A stretch of 64,000 bases of DNA, from NCBI GenBank assembly GCA_965279655.1, contig OZ257255.1, forward strand, positions 3,472,001-3,536,000. The letters run 5' to 3'. The stretch is from SCTM01 sp965279655. GTDB taxonomy: Bacteria > Pseudomonadota > Alphaproteobacteria > Rhodospirillales > Rhodospirillaceae. This document shows, piece after piece, positions 33,485 through 42,278 of the stretch. Positions within the stretch are counted from its first letter, which is position 1; every line of letters starts with the position of its first letter. The position numbers and the translations under genes were made by a program. The notes beneath the pieces were generated by a model. The model saw only the letters and a program-made list of their open reading frames with translations, was not told the DNA's origin and did no database searches.

Positions 33485-34381
33485 CTACTCCGCCGGTGCT
33501 GGCGCGCGGGAGTCGTCCTTGTCCGGCGTATCGGTGCTCGGGAACAGGGCGAAGATCACGGCGCAGCAGATGAATGCCGCGACGATGATGATCATGTGTT
33601 TGGCGTACTTCTGCGGCTCGATCCAAACCTCGCGCAGGAATCCCCAGCGTCCGAGGATTTCCACCGTGTTCCACGCGATGAGCGCGGTCGCGATGCCGTA
33701 GCGGAACGCCGAGTGCAGGCGGGTGAACTTGCGCAGGCGGTTGAGCAGGTAGACCGTCCAGACCACGAACAGGAAGAACATCACGTACATCGCCGGGTGC
33801 TGGGAACCGACGATGCGCTTGTCGTACATCACCAGCAACAACACGTAGAAGAACCAGGTGATGTAGAACTTCTCCATCGCGACGATAGTGGAGATGTTCC
33901 GCTGATAGTTCACCGTCGGCTGGCCCACGGGCAGGCGTAGGTTCTTGTGGATCCAGCGGAAGGCGTTGCAGCGGGTCTCGCGGTTGAAGAAGAAGTAAAC
34001 GAGCGTCGCGAAGAGCACACCGATGGACGACGGTAGCACCAGATACTCCGGCAGCTGCGGCGGACCGACGTCCCGCGCCAGCGGCATGACGCCGATGTGG
34101 CGCGCATAGAACACGAAGGAAAATTCGACCCAGCCGGACCACATCCAGGAGCCGCCGAAGAACCCGAGCCATGTCGCCACGTTCGGCGAGTCGTTGTAGC
34201 GCACACCGACATACATCAGCAGGAAGCCGATGAGACCTTGCACCGTCGCCGCAAGGTATTGCTGACCGCCGAAGATCTGCATGATCAGCACCATGACCGA
34301 GTGGCCGATGGCGATGAAGAAGATGTTCAACGAGAACGCAATCAACCCGATGAACGGTGGGCGCTTGAGCACGGAGATCAT
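33485..34381 (-). CDS. Polytopic membrane protein, unknown
   Basis: 298 residues with GGGAGGA upstream. About seven to eight hydrophobic segments are seen (for example LIAFSLNIFFIAIGHSVMVL, LAATVQGLIGFLLMYVGV, FYITWFFYVLLLVMYD, YVMFFLFVVWTVYLLN, MIIIVAAFICCAVIFALF). The loops carry NDSPNVATWLGFFGGSWMWSG and RWIHKNLRLPVGQP. The C-terminal tail is charged. No transporter family is recognised. It is 32 bases after the PD40 lipoprotein gene and ends the long minus-strand run from 40893. It could be the inner-membrane part of that set. Confidence 0.65.
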   Translation of the reverse strand: MISVLKRPPFIGLIAFSLNIFFIAIGHSVMVLIMQIFGGQQYLAATVQGLIGFLLMYVGVRYNDSPNVATWLGFFGGSWMWSGWVEFSFVFYARHIGVMPLARDVGPPQLPEYLVLPSSIGVLFATLVYFFFNRETRCNAFRWIHKNLRLPVGQPTVNYQRNISTIVAMEKFYITWFFYVLLLVMYDKRIVGSQHPAMYVMFFLFVVWTVYLLNRLRKFTRLHSAFRYGIATALIAWNTVEILGRWGFLREVWIEPQKYAKHMIIIVAAFICCAVIFALFPSTDTPDKDDSRAPAPAE

Positions 34382-34413
34382 GGAATCCTCCCGCTAGGTC
34401 GTACGTCGCGCGA

Positions 34414-35604
34414 TCAGCCTTTCGATGCGGCCACAGGTTTCGGATCGTCCTTCATCGGCTCGCCCCACTTCGGGTCGAGCTTCTCGTACTTGGCGGGACC
34501 GAGGCCGAGCGCCGAGATGTCCATCACGAACGTGTACATGCCGGCCATGAAACCCGGGCCGGTGGAGCGCGCGAACAGCATCTTCTTGCCGTCCGGCGAG
34601 GTGGACGGGAAGCCATCGAAGCTGTCGTTGAAGGTCAGGCGCTTCGGCGGGCCGCCGGCGAGATCGCCGAGATAGATTTCCCAATTCGTCTCGGTCACAG
34701 GCTTCACGAACACGTAGTGGCGGCCGTCGCTCATGGGATACGGCGCCCAGTTCATGTCGCGATCGAAGGTGTAGCGCTTCCACTCGGTGCCGTCCTTCTT
34801 GATGGTGAAGACGGTCATCGGCGTGGGCTTCACCTTGCCGTATTCGGACTGCCGCCAGGCGCGGAACATGATGTGCTCGTTGTCCGGCAGGAAGAACGGC
34901 GCGCCTTCCTGCCAGTCCGGCGTGTTGGTGATCTGCTTCTGGTTGGTGCCGTCCGGATTCATCGTCCAGAGGTCCATCTTGCCGTTGATCTGGCGGCCGA
35001 ACACGATCGTCTTGCCGTTGGGCGATACCGAGACTTCCGCCTCGTAGCTCTTGTTGGTGGTGAGGCGCTTGATGTTCTTACCGTTGAGATCGGAGGTGTA
35101 GAGCTCGCCACCTTGCGGGTAGTCGCTCTGGTCCGACCAGTTGCCGACAGGCATGTCGAGGTTGTCCTTGGTGGACGTCCACACCAGCCGCTTCATATCG
35201 GGGAAGAAATAGGAGCACGCGTCCTGGCCCGTATCGTTGATGCGGCGGATGTCGGTGCCCTGATCGGTGAAGGTGTAGGTGAGCGAGCCGGAACGGCCCA
35301 TGGAGTTCTTCTTCGCTTGCGCGTCCTGCGTCTGCGCGATGACGTGCAGGTTATCCGGCGCGTAGTAGGCTTCCGCCGCGCTCGGGATGTTGGGAATCTT
35401 CCACACCGGCATCTCGGTGCCCTCGGACGCGGCCTTGTTCACCGGTGCCGCCGGCGGCTTCGGCGCGGCCGGCGCGGCGGCGGCTTGCGGTGCCGGCGCC
35501 TTCGGCGGTGGCGCGCTGGCGGTGCTCGTGGTTTCGCCGGTCATGCAGCTCGTGAGCGCGAGCGTCCCCGTAGCAAGCAATGCTGCCTTCAACCCGATCC
35601 GCAT
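34414..35604 (-). CDS. TolB-like PD40 beta-propeller lipoprotein
   Basis: 396 residues from the ATG at 35604 with GGGAGG upstream. The lipobox LALTSC ends a lipoprotein signal at about Cys20, followed by an Ala/Pro linker of about 45 residues. The rest is a six-bladed propeller with PD40 repeats: SVSPNGKTIVFGRQINGKMD, LWTMNPDGTNQKQITNTPDW, and FPSTSPDGKKMLFARSTG. Such proteins are usually anchored in the envelope and bind other proteins or oligomers. It is followed 32 bases later by the polytopic membrane protein gene. Partner unknown. Confidence 0.85.
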   Translation of the reverse strand: MRIGLKAALLATGTLALTSCMTGETTSTASAPPPKAPAPQAAAAPAAPKPPAAPVNKAASEGTEMPVWKIPNIPSAAEAYYAPDNLHVIAQTQDAQAKKNSMGRSGSLTYTFTDQGTDIRRINDTGQDACSYFFPDMKRLVWTSTKDNLDMPVGNWSDQSDYPQGGELYTSDLNGKNIKRLTTNKSYEAEVSVSPNGKTIVFGRQINGKMDLWTMNPDGTNQKQITNTPDWQEGAPFFLPDNEHIMFRAWRQSEYGKVKPTPMTVFTIKKDGTEWKRYTFDRDMNWAPYPMSDGRHYVFVKPVTETNWEIYLGDLAGGPPKRLTFNDSFDGFPSTSPDGKKMLFARSTGPGFMAGMYTFVMDISALGLGPAKYEKLDPKWGEPMKDDPKPVAASKG

Positions 35605-35769
35605 AACGTCCTCCCGGTCCCCAATGGTAATGGTGGAATGACAATGCAAAGCCCTCGGCTTGGCAAGGCAAAAGCGGGCAGGCGTGTCGGCGCGACCAAG
35701 CCTTGGCGGGCCTTTTGGTGCAGTGCACGCGGGAAAGCGAACACCCGCCCATGGCCCTGACCGAGAGGA

Positions 35770-37182
35770 CTAGAGCAACGCCAACACTTCGGTGGCGGCG
35801 CGTTCGCCGGACTCCAGCGCGCCTTCCAGGCCACGGGTCGAATCCGCGGTGTGCTCACCGGCGAAATGCACCCCGTTCGCCGGCTTGGCCATGTCGGCCT
35901 TGAAGCGGCCGATCATACCGGGACGCCAATAGGCATACATGCCGCCGGCGTAGGGATCGTTCACCCAGCTCCAGGCGCGCACCATCTTCACAGCGCCCTT
36001 GGTGGCAGGCCGTGTTTCATGAAGCGCGGCCATGTAGGCCTGCTTGGCTTCCTCCAGCGGCAGACGGTTGAGCGTCATCGCTTGGCGCCCGGTGAGGAAC
36101 ACATAAAGCCCGACCACGTCGTTGCCGTCACGCACGACACTGGCGCGGCCGACTTGGCTGTCGGACCATGTTTGGGGCGGCAGACCGTCGCTTTCCCAGA
36201 ATTTTTTGCCGACGGACAGGAACGCGTGCCAGCACACACCGTAAGGCATGGTGTTGACCGCCTCGGCCTGCGCGCCGCCAAGGCCCGGATCGAAGTCCAC
36301 GAGACGCAGGGCGGAGAACGGCAGCGTGACGATGGCGCGCTTGCCGTGGAAACGGCGGCCGTCGCTTGCGATCACATCCACGCCGCGTGAATCGCCGCGC
36401 ACGGCCGCGATGGGAGAATTGATGACGAGGTCTCCCTTGAGCGCCTTGCGCATGGCGAAGGGCAGCGCCTGATTGCCGCCATCGATGGACCAGAAGAACG
36501 GCGGGCCGCTCTGCATCTGGTGCGCGGCGAAGTTGGACACATGGAACATGTGCACCGATGAGAGATCGTAGAGTGTGTGCCCGTAACCGGGATTTGCGCC
36601 GAAGCCCAGGGCAATCGCCGCGTCGGAAAGGCCCTTGGCCTTCATCGCCGCGTAAACCGACGTATCGTCCTTGTACTTCGCCGGCTCCACCCAGGACTCG
36701 AGATCCGTGAAGGTCTTGGCGCGATCGAGCATGCGGAAGCGAAAGGCATCCGGCGTGACCTGCTTGTCCGCATCGGCGAACGGATTGAGCGCGTGGGTCG
36801 GCCAGTCCTTGCGCTGAATGTTCTGGCCCTTGATGTTGTAGACCCAGCCGGCGGGAGCGCTTTCCTCGGGAGAACGCTTCACGCCCAAACGGTCGCACCA
36901 ATCGAGAAAGCGCGCATACATCGCGCCGACCGACTGGCCGCCCGCTTCGGGCATGCCCGGAAGGTCGGTGAAGGTGTAGCAGCGCCCGCCGATGCGGTTC
37001 TTCGCTTCCACCACCACGACGCTCTTGCCCTGCTCTTCCAGGATCAAGGCGGCGAGAAGACCGGACAGGCCGGCGCCGACGACCACGACGTCGACGTCTT
37101 TGGTCATGCGCGGCGTAGCGGCGAACGTGGGTTTCGCCAAAGCGGCGCCGATCAGTCCGAGAGACGAACGCCGCGTGATCAT
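35770..37182 (-). CDS. Flavin-containing amine oxidase, exported
   Basis: 470 residues from the ATG at 37182, which overlaps the SUMF1-type gene's stop by 4 bases. The N-terminus MITRRSSLGLIGAALAKPTFA looks like a Tat signal. FAD binding is shown by DVVVVGAGLSGLLAALILEE at about 31-50 and VVVVEAKNRIGGRCYTF. The C-terminal GVHFAGEHTADSTRGLEGAL is the second FAD motif. The family oxidises amines such as polyamines or monoamines to imines. It is translationally coupled to the exported SUMF1-type protein and downstream of a molybdenum hydroxylase subunit. Substrate unknown. Confidence 0.9.
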   Translation of the reverse strand: MITRRSSLGLIGAALAKPTFAATPRMTKDVDVVVVGAGLSGLLAALILEEQGKSVVVVEAKNRIGGRCYTFTDLPGMPEAGGQSVGAMYARFLDWCDRLGVKRSPEESAPAGWVYNIKGQNIQRKDWPTHALNPFADADKQVTPDAFRFRMLDRAKTFTDLESWVEPAKYKDDTSVYAAMKAKGLSDAAIALGFGANPGYGHTLYDLSSVHMFHVSNFAAHQMQSGPPFFWSIDGGNQALPFAMRKALKGDLVINSPIAAVRGDSRGVDVIASDGRRFHGKRAIVTLPFSALRLVDFDPGLGGAQAEAVNTMPYGVCWHAFLSVGKKFWESDGLPPQTWSDSQVGRASVVRDGNDVVGLYVFLTGRQAMTLNRLPLEEAKQAYMAALHETRPATKGAVKMVRAWSWVNDPYAGGMYAYWRPGMIGRFKADMAKPANGVHFAGEHTADSTRGLEGALESGERAATEVLALL

Positions 37183-38105
37183 TCGAAGCTCCGCGCGACG
37201 CGGAAGCCGAAATAGTTGGAGCGCTGATCCGGCTTGTCGCGGCCCGGCCACGCCAGGCGATTGCGTTCCGGCGCCGTCATCCAGCCGCCGCCGCGATTGT
37301 CGTGCATCTCGCACTTGTCTTTGACTTGCGCGCTGCCGTCCTTGGGGCGACCGCTGTAAGAGCCGCCGAAACAATCGAACTGCCACTCCCACACATTGCC
37401 GATCATGTCGTAAAGTCCGAAAGCGTTGGGCTTGTAGGAGCCGACCGGCGCGAGTTCGGCCCAGCCGTCCGTGCACTGCGCCGGCTTCCACGGGAACGAA
37501 TGCTTCTTGGCGGACGTAAGGTCGAACACATTGGCGTACTTGCACGCATCGTCCGCCGATTCACCCCAGAAGCGCCCGGTCGTGGTGCCGGCGCGGGCGG
37601 CGTACTCCCATTCCGCCACGTTGGGCAGGCGGTATGTGTGACCGGATTTCTTTGACAGCCATTCCGTGAAGGCGATGGCGTCATTCCAAGACACGCAGGC
37701 GATCGGCATCTTGTCCGTGGGCTTCTCCGGCTGGCGCGGATGTTCCCAGCTCGCGTTGTCGCTCTCTTTCCACTCGCCGTCGAACACGCGGCACTGCGGC
37801 TTGGTCTGGTGACCGGTCTCTTTCACGAATTGCTTGTACTGGGCGCGCGTCACTTCCGTGCGGCCGAGCGCGAACTTGTAGCCGATGGCGATGTCCTGCT
37901 GGGGTGTCTCGAAGCGCGAGGGATCCACCTCCTTCGCATCCGCGCGCGTGCCCATCGTGAACTTGCCGGAGGGGATCACCACCATCTCCGGACAGCTCGC
38001 GCAGTCCTTGAACGTCTTGCCGGGCGCGAGCGCGGCGCGCTTGTCCGCAGCGAAAGCCGATGTGGAGATGAAGGCTAGTGCGAGGAGTGCGGCGCGCGAG
38101 ATCAT
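37179..38105 (-). CDS. Exported SUMF1-fold protein, second copy
   Basis: 308 residues with GGGAGGG upstream and a signal peptide ending SAFAAD. The DCASCPEMVVIPSGKFTMG opening is the same as in the copy at 7367-8182. Then come the FGE domain blocks PIACVSWNDAIAFTEW, YRLPNVAEWEYAARAG, GLYDMIGNVWEWQFDC, RGGGW and GFRVARSFE. The segment after RGGGW has no CxxxxC pair, so formylglycine formation is not expected. It is 42 bases after the molybdenum hydroxylase gene and overlaps the amine oxidase gene by 4 bases, so it may stabilise or modify one of them in the periplasm. Confidence 0.85.
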   Translation of the reverse strand: MISRAALLALAFISTSAFAADKRAALAPGKTFKDCASCPEMVVIPSGKFTMGTRADAKEVDPSRFETPQQDIAIGYKFALGRTEVTRAQYKQFVKETGHQTKPQCRVFDGEWKESDNASWEHPRQPEKPTDKMPIACVSWNDAIAFTEWLSKKSGHTYRLPNVAEWEYAARAGTTTGRFWGESADDACKYANVFDLTSAKKHSFPWKPAQCTDGWAELAPVGSYKPNAFGLYDMIGNVWEWQFDCFGGSYSGRPKDGSAQVKDKCEMHDNRGGGWMTAPERNRLAWPGRDKPDQRSNYFGFRVARSFE

Positions 38106-38147
38106 GGCTGGTCCCTCCCGATCAGGGAGGAACCTTAGCCCATGAGC

Positions 38148-40316
38148 TTACGCCATCGTTAGTCCGGCGTTGCGGAACGGCAGCTTGCGGATGCGATTTC
38201 CCGTCGCGGCATAGATCGCATTCGCCACCGCCGGCGCGATGCCGGGCACGGAGGCCTCGCCGGCGCCGCCGGGCTTGGTATCACTTTCGATGACTTTGAC
38301 CTCGATCTCGGGCGCGTTCGCCAACGTCACCATGCCATAGTCGATGAAGTTGCCCTGCTTCACCGCGCCCCGCTCCACGGTGATCTCGCCGAACAGTGCG
38401 GCGGACAATCCGAAGATGATGCCGCCCTCCATCTGCGCAACGACCGTGGTCGGCTCGACGATGAAGCCGGCATCGTAGACGCACCAGACTTTCTCTACCT
38501 TGAGTTCGCCTTTGGCGATCGACACCTGCGCCACCTGCGCCACCAGCGCGTCGAAGCCCGGCGTGAAGGATACGCCGAGGCCTTGCCCAGCTTGAAGCTT
38601 GCGGCCCCAACCGGACATTTCCGCGACCGTGTCGAGCACCTTCAGGGCGCGTACATTGTCTTTCACCGCCATCTTGCGGAAGGCGATCGGATCCTTGCCG
38701 GCCAACACCGCGAGCTCGTCGATCGCGCTCTCGGAGAAGAAGCCCGCGTAAGACGCGCCGACCGAACGCCAGTAGCCCACGGGCATGTGGGTCTTGGCTT
38801 CGACGTAGTCGATGAGCGTATTGGGAATCACATAGGCCGAGCTGATCACGCCGCCGGTGGCGGTGGGATCGATCATCGGCGGCGGCATCTTGCGCTTCTG
38901 CGCGGTGAACAGCGATTGGCCCGCGAGGCGCGCGTGCATCCCGGTGATGGCGCCGTCCTTGTCCAGTGCCGCGCTGATGCGGCCCACATAGGCCGGACGG
39001 AACGTGGCGTGCTGAATGTCCTCCTCGCGCGTCCACATCATGCGCACCGGGCGGCCGGGCATGGCCTTGGCGAGCAGAATGGACTGACGGATGAAATCGA
39101 GCTCCCACTTCCGGCCAAAGCCGCCGCCGGCGAACATCGTGTTCATGCGTACGTTCTCGAACGGGACGCCGGTGAGGGTGGATGCAAGCTGGCGTGATTC
39201 GCCCTGCTGCTGCGCCGGCGCCCACATCTCGACGCGACTGGCCTCCACCAGGCAGGTGGCCGCCATGGGCTCCATGCAGGCATGGGCGAGATAGGGCGCT
39301 TCGTACGTCGCGCTCCACGTCTTCGCGGCAGTCTTCATGGCGGCCGGGACGTCGCCGACCTTGCCGTTGCCGTTGGTCAACGGCTTGGCGTCCGCATCGC
39401 TGTCGAGCGACGTGAGCAAAGCGCGGGTCATGTCCGCGGTATTGAAGCGCTCGTTGCCCTGCGTGTCCCATTCGATGTGCAAGGCGTCGGCGGCCTTCTT
39501 CGCCTGCCAAAAACCGTCGGCGATCACGCCGATGCCGTTCACCTTCCCGTCCGCGTCGGTGAGTTCCACCAACTTCTGCACGCCGGGGAATTTGGTCGCC
39601 TTGTCGTAGGACTTCACCGTGCCGCCGAACACAGGACAGGTGCGCACCGTGGCGTGCAGCAGGCCGGGCAACACAACGTCCGACCCGAACTTGGCGGAGC
39701 CGTCGACTTTCGCCGGCGTATCCTTGCGCAAGGTCGGCTTGCCGATCAGCTTGAACTGATCGCGCGGCTTGAGCTTCGGATTTTCCGGCACCGGCATCTT
39801 TGCCGCGGCGGCGGCGAGTTGGCCGTAGGTGGCGGAGCGCTTCGACGCATCGTGGTACACCACACTATTTTCCGCGCGGCATGAGGCGGGCGCCACGCTC
39901 CACTGCTTCGCCGCGGCCGCGATCAGCATCTCCTTCGCCTGCGCGCCGATCTTGCGCATCTGCGGACCGTAACCGGCGACCGCATCCGAATTGCCGGTGG
40001 TCTGACGCTTCTTGTTGGGATTGGCGAAGGCGATGTCCGCCGGCGCGAGCGTAGCGGTGACGAGAGAGAAGTCCGCTTCCAGGTCCTCGCAGAGGATTTT
40101 CGGCAGACTGGAGATGACGCCCTGCCCCATCTCGATGCCGCCGCATTGGATGGTGATGGTGTTGTCCGGCGCGATATGGAGGTAGGCCATGAAGTCGCCG
40201 CCGGCGTCGCGCATTTCCGCCGCGCGTGCCGCGGGAAGCGTGCAACTCAGCACCAGCCCGGTGGCGCTGCCGACAAAACCGCGGCGGGAAAGCGTGGAGC
40301 GAGAGATGTGCGTCAT
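38148..40316 (-). CDS. Molybdopterin-binding subunit of xanthine-dehydrogenase-family enzyme (IorB-like), Tat-exported
   Basis: 722 residues from the ATG at 40316. The N-terminus TLSRRGFVGSATGLVLSCT is a clear Tat signal. The protein resembles isoquinoline 1-oxidoreductase beta subunits: QCGGIEMGQGVISSLPKI and VTATLAPADIAFANPNKKRQ early, AGGGFGRKWELDF in the middle, and GGAGEASVPGIAPAVANAI near the C-terminus with the expected catalytic glutamate. Such enzymes hydroxylate N-heterocycles or aldehydes and normally work with a small 2Fe-2S subunit and often cytochrome c. No such partner gene is in the window. It starts 31 bases after a methyltransferase gene. Confidence 0.92.
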   Translation of the reverse strand: MTHISRSTLSRRGFVGSATGLVLSCTLPAARAAEMRDAGGDFMAYLHIAPDNTITIQCGGIEMGQGVISSLPKILCEDLEADFSLVTATLAPADIAFANPNKKRQTTGNSDAVAGYGPQMRKIGAQAKEMLIAAAAKQWSVAPASCRAENSVVYHDASKRSATYGQLAAAAAKMPVPENPKLKPRDQFKLIGKPTLRKDTPAKVDGSAKFGSDVVLPGLLHATVRTCPVFGGTVKSYDKATKFPGVQKLVELTDADGKVNGIGVIADGFWQAKKAADALHIEWDTQGNERFNTADMTRALLTSLDSDADAKPLTNGNGKVGDVPAAMKTAAKTWSATYEAPYLAHACMEPMAATCLVEASRVEMWAPAQQQGESRQLASTLTGVPFENVRMNTMFAGGGFGRKWELDFIRQSILLAKAMPGRPVRMMWTREEDIQHATFRPAYVGRISAALDKDGAITGMHARLAGQSLFTAQKRKMPPPMIDPTATGGVISSAYVIPNTLIDYVEAKTHMPVGYWRSVGASYAGFFSESAIDELAVLAGKDPIAFRKMAVKDNVRALKVLDTVAEMSGWGRKLQAGQGLGVSFTPGFDALVAQVAQVSIAKGELKVEKVWCVYDAGFIVEPTTVVAQMEGGIIFGLSAALFGEITVERGAVKQGNFIDYGMVTLANAPEIEVKVIESDTKPGGAGEASVPGIAPAVANAIYAATGNRIRKLPFRNAGLTMA

Positions 40317-40347
40317 GGTCGTCCCCGAAAATGGCGTGGCCACTCTA

Positions 40348-40893
40348 TCACGGCAAGGCGACAGGTTCGCAGCCCTTCACCGCACAAATCCGCTGCCGGA
40401 CCGCGGGACGGGGGTGCTGTTGGCTGCCATGTTCGTAGCCCACGACCTGTAACACCGCGAACGCGTCGAGCAATTCCCCCGGCGCCAGCAGGAAATCCGG
40501 GTTGCGCGGACGGCCGAGCTTCTCGTTGCCCTGGCCGAAGGTCTCGAACAGCATCACCCCGCCGTCGGAAAGCCCTGCAATCAGGTGCGGAAAATGGGCG
40601 CGGTGCAGATAGTTCGCGACGACGATCGCGTCGAAACGCCCTGGTGCGAACGGCCAGGCGCCGGTCTCGAGATCAGCCTCGACCACTTCAATACCGGCCG
40701 CATCCGTGAGACCCGACACATCGATATCGACCGCCGTGACCTTGTGACCCAGTGCCGCGAAGGCGCGGGCATGGCGGCCGTGACCCGCGGCAACGTCCAG
40801 CACCGATCCGCCGGGCTTAATCAGCGGCGCCCAGCGCATGATCCAGGGCGACGGCGGGATGTTTGTGTCCGTGGGTCGGTCGAAGCTCGGCAT
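40348..40893 (-). CDS. Class I SAM-dependent methyltransferase
   Basis: 181 residues. The SAM-binding motif is VLDVAAGHGRHARAFAALGH, and AVDIDVSGL follows strand 2. The motif-IV region reads FDAIVVANYLH. The protein is short, as in TehB-like methyltransferases, and ends in a strand CAVKGCEPVALP. The start codon at 40893 has no clear ribosome site. Its 5' end is 50 bases from the divergent dipeptidase-like gene, so the promoters overlap. It is first in the run leading to the molybdenum hydroxylase. Substrate unknown. Confidence 0.8.
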   Translation of the reverse strand: MPSFDRPTDTNIPPSPWIMRWAPLIKPGGSVLDVAAGHGRHARAFAALGHKVTAVDIDVSGLTDAAGIEVVEADLETGAWPFAPGRFDAIVVANYLHRAHFPHLIAGLSDGGVMLFETFGQGNEKLGRPRNPDFLLAPGELLDAFAVLQVVGYEHGSQQHPRPAVRQRICAVKGCEPVALP

Positions 40894-40943
40894 GGCGGTA
40901 CTCTAAATCGACTTGGGTGCACACGCCCACTAGGATCGCGCCC

Positions 40944-42167
40944 ATGACTCTTTCCCGACGCAGCGTCGCTCTGGGACTGCCCGCGCTGGCGGCAACCTCC
41001 GCCTTCGCGGCTGATGATCCGGCACTCGCGCTCCACAAGCGCCTGATCACCTTCGACGCGGAGATGGATATCCCCGACGACTTCATGGCCGGCGACAAGG
41101 ACGTCGGCCGCGAGACCGCGATGCAGATCGATTTGCCGAAGATGGATCGCGGCGGGCTGGACGGTGCGGCGTTCGCAGTGTTCGTCAACCAGGACAAACG
41201 CACACCGGAACTTTACGCGAAAGCCCGTGCCGGCGCGGAAGCAAAGCTTGTGGCGATCGAGAAGATGCTGAGCAGCTATCCGCACCGTATCGCGCTCGCC
41301 CGCCGCGCGACCGACGTGCCGAAGATCGTCGCGGCCAAAAAGCACTTTGCGATGATCTCGCTCGTCAACGCTTATCCGTTAGGCGACGCCCTTTCGTGGT
41401 TGCCGGAACTCTATACGCGCGGGCTGCGGGTGATGGGATTCACCCACGCCGGCAACAATCAGTTCGCGGACTCCTCGCGGCCTCAAGAACGGCTGGGCGA
41501 CAAGAAAGGCGAACACGGCGGGCTCTCCCCGCTAGGCAAACAGGCCGTCGCGGAGATGAATCGCCTGGGCATCATTGTCGATGTCTCGCAACTCACCACC
41601 GACGGCGTGATGCAATGTGTGCAGCTGTCGCGTGCGCCGGTGGTGGCCTCACATTCCGCCGTGCGCAAGTTGGTGGAGAGCGGGCGCAATCTCAGCGACG
41701 AGGAGATGTTGGCGATCAAGGCGAACGGCGGCGTGGTGCATATCGTCGCCTTTGGCAGCTATCTGAAGGCCCGCAGCAAGGAGCAGCTTGCCGCGCTCAC
41801 GGCGTTGAACGCGAGCTTCGGGATGAAGATGTTCGACGACGCGGCAAAGGTCCTGCCCGCCGACACGCTGCCGGCCTATCGCGCCCAGTACGACGCCTAC
41901 CTCGCCAAGTATCCACCGGCGGACGTGGCCAACATGGCGGACACTATCGACTACGCCGTGAAGCTGATCGGTATCGACCATGTGGGGATTTCGACCGATA
42001 TGGAGCATGGCGGCGGGATCGTCGGGTACAAGGACGCGGGCGAGGCCCCCGGCCTCACCCGGGAGCTGGTAAAACGGGGCTACAAAGAGCGCGATCTCGG
42101 CAAGCTCTGGAGCGGCAATTTCCTGCGGGTCTGGCAGGCCGTGGAACAGGCCGCCCGGCGGGCCTAA
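40944..42167 (+). CDS. M19 membrane-dipeptidase homologue with lost metal ligands
   Basis: 407 residues from the ATG at 40944 (AGGA upstream), with a Tat-like signal SRRSVALGLPALAATSAFA. It aligns well with the intact M19 enzyme at 47471-48718. The first metal motif HxD is changed to E40-x-D42 (FDAEMDIP). The bridging Glu is V141 (ISLVNAYPLG instead of IGIENGYPIG). The second-site His is Q216 (VDVSQLT instead of VDVSHSS). H237 in ASHSA and the late Asp in GISTDMEH remain. It is therefore probably not an active zinc dipeptidase and may bind a ligand instead. It is 111 bases upstream of mutA. Confidence 0.85.
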   Translation: MTLSRRSVALGLPALAATSAFAADDPALALHKRLITFDAEMDIPDDFMAGDKDVGRETAMQIDLPKMDRGGLDGAAFAVFVNQDKRTPELYAKARAGAEAKLVAIEKMLSSYPHRIALARRATDVPKIVAAKKHFAMISLVNAYPLGDALSWLPELYTRGLRVMGFTHAGNNQFADSSRPQERLGDKKGEHGGLSPLGKQAVAEMNRLGIIVDVSQLTTDGVMQCVQLSRAPVVASHSAVRKLVESGRNLSDEEMLAIKANGGVVHIVAFGSYLKARSKEQLAALTALNASFGMKMFDDAAKVLPADTLPAYRAQYDAYLAKYPPADVANMADTIDYAVKLIGIDHVGISTDMEHGGGIVGYKDAGEAPGLTRELVKRGYKERDLGKLWSGNFLRVWQAVEQAARRA

Positions 42168-42278
42168 ACCGCCGGCCAGCCTTGCAAATTGGGCATAGAA
42201 CCGCCGCCCACACTGGGCGATGACAATCGCTGCGCAAGCGACTAAGACAAATCGGAATTATCGAGCCGGAGCACGGAT

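Noticed and set aside
42168..42278. Cobalamin riboswitch upstream of mutA
   Set aside because: The 111-base gap is too short and lacks the B12-box consensus; no riboswitch-like pairing was found.
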